Shown here one piece after another: positions 15,117 to 15,551 of a DNA stretch of 15,551 nt. A program made the translations under genes and the position numbers. The stretch lies in assembly GCA_900545125.1 (NCBI GenBank), contig UQXS01000032.1, positions 1 through 15,551 on the forward strand. Direction: 5' to 3'. The first letter of the stretch is position 1. Each line of letters begins with the position of its first letter. The notes beneath the pieces are model-generated. The model saw only the letters and a list, made by a program, of their open reading frames with translations. It ran no database searches and was not told the origin of the DNA. The DNA comes from an uncultured Ruminococcus sp. (GTDB lineage Bacteria; Bacillota; Clostridia; Oscillospirales; Ruminococcaceae).

Positions 15117-15551
15117 TTACTTCATTGTTTCGTTTTTCCGCTTAATTTCATCATTTATGTCCCTGTTGTACCAGAGCAGCGTATCACGTGGATTCGCCTG
15201 ATTGTTCACGACCTCACGGAAAGCATTCATGATATTTCTTGTAACGGCATACGATGCCGGAATTACCGGAATTTCTTCCAGTTCCTCCCACTGATCCATA
15301 ATGCGCACAAGTTCATCCTCCGACCATGAAAGTCTGCCGAGTGCCTGCGGATCTGCCGCCTCGTAGCGTCCCATTACGCCGTTAAGTCCCTCCAGACGTG
15401 CTCCGAATTCCGCCTGTACATCCGTGCCGGAAAACCATTTCACGAATTCCCATGCGCCTTCCTGATTTCCCGCACTGCTGAATATCACTGCTCCCGTACC
15501 GCTGGAATTTGCGGCGTGAGAAATCGTACCGTCTGTCCTGAGCGTTCCCGG
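15117..15551 (-). CDS. ABC transporter extracellular solute-binding protein (partial, C-terminal end)
   Basis: Only the last 144 residues are in the window; the frame is open to the window edge, so the start is outside. The visible part reads as the C-terminal lobe of a family 1 solute-binding protein: SGTGAVIFSSAGNQEGAWEF, VKWFSGTDVQAEFGARLEGL and later RNIMNAFREVVNNQANPRDT with LLWYNRDINDEIKRK near the end. The aromatic-rich AWEFVKWF stretch is typical of the sugar-binding class. It should be a lipoprotein that captures the ligand and hands it to the two permeases 11 nt downstream. The apparent GTG within this frame at 15488 is an internal valine, not a start. Confidence 0.9.
   Translation of the reverse strand, partial: PGTLRTDGTISHAANSSGTGAVIFSSAGNQEGAWEFVKWFSGTDVQAEFGARLEGLNGVMGRYEAADPQALGRLSWSEDELVRIMDQWEELEEIPVIPASYAVTRNIMNAFREVVNNQANPRDTLLWYNRDINDEIKRKNETMK

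Overview
All genes in this window lie on the minus strand, so transcription runs from high to low coordinates. Two blocks are visible. Positions 1-5975 hold the start of a canonical S10-spc ribosomal protein operon in the order rpsJ, rplC, rplD, rplW, rplB, rpsS, rplV, rpsC, rplP, rpmC, rpsQ, rplN, rplX; rplX is cut by the window edge. Positions 6402-15551 hold a carbohydrate-type ABC transport locus in the order: solute-binding protein (C-terminal part only), two permeases, an NHL-repeat/Yip1-like membrane protein, a large secreted DUF5696-type protein, and two more permeases. The protein sequences, the strong AGGAGG ribosome binding sites and the NHL-Yip1/DUF5696 pairing suggest a Firmicutes (Clostridia) genome, probably Ruminococcus or a close Oscillospirales relative. 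That placement is inference from protein character; no database was searched.

Ribosomal block: the genes are tightly packed. Three junctions (rplD/rplW, rpsC/rplP, rplP/rpmC) share one base as TAATG, which implies translational coupling. rplN starts with GTG. rpsC carries a long R/D/G-rich C-terminal tail. Upstream of rpsJ there is a near-consensus promoter with an extended -10 (TGATATAAT, 17-nt spacer, TTGCAA), then an approximately 315-nt untranslated leader. The leader contains several hairpins and a textbook intrinsic terminator (10-bp stem, 7 T) about 80 nt before the rpsJ start codon, so the operon is probably controlled by attenuation. A second cluster of mutually exclusive hairpins lies between rpsJ and rplC.

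Transport block: two complete pairs of MalF/MalG-type permeases, all with intact EAA loops, flank the NHL/Yip1 and DUF5696 genes. No ATPase gene is present in the window. DUF5696 has a signal peptide, a beta-rich region and a segment that reads like a TIM barrel, so it may be an unclassified glycan-acting enzyme or binding protein. The NHL/Yip1 protein has an outward sensor-like domain and a membrane domain. Together they look like an uncharacterised extracellular glycan sensing/processing and uptake system. A 175-bp MITE-like palindromic element (9-bp terminal inverted repeats around three strong hairpins) splits the transport block between the first permease pair and the NHL/Yip1 gene.

The promoter of the transport block, most of the solute-binding protein and the rest of the spc operon lie outside the window.
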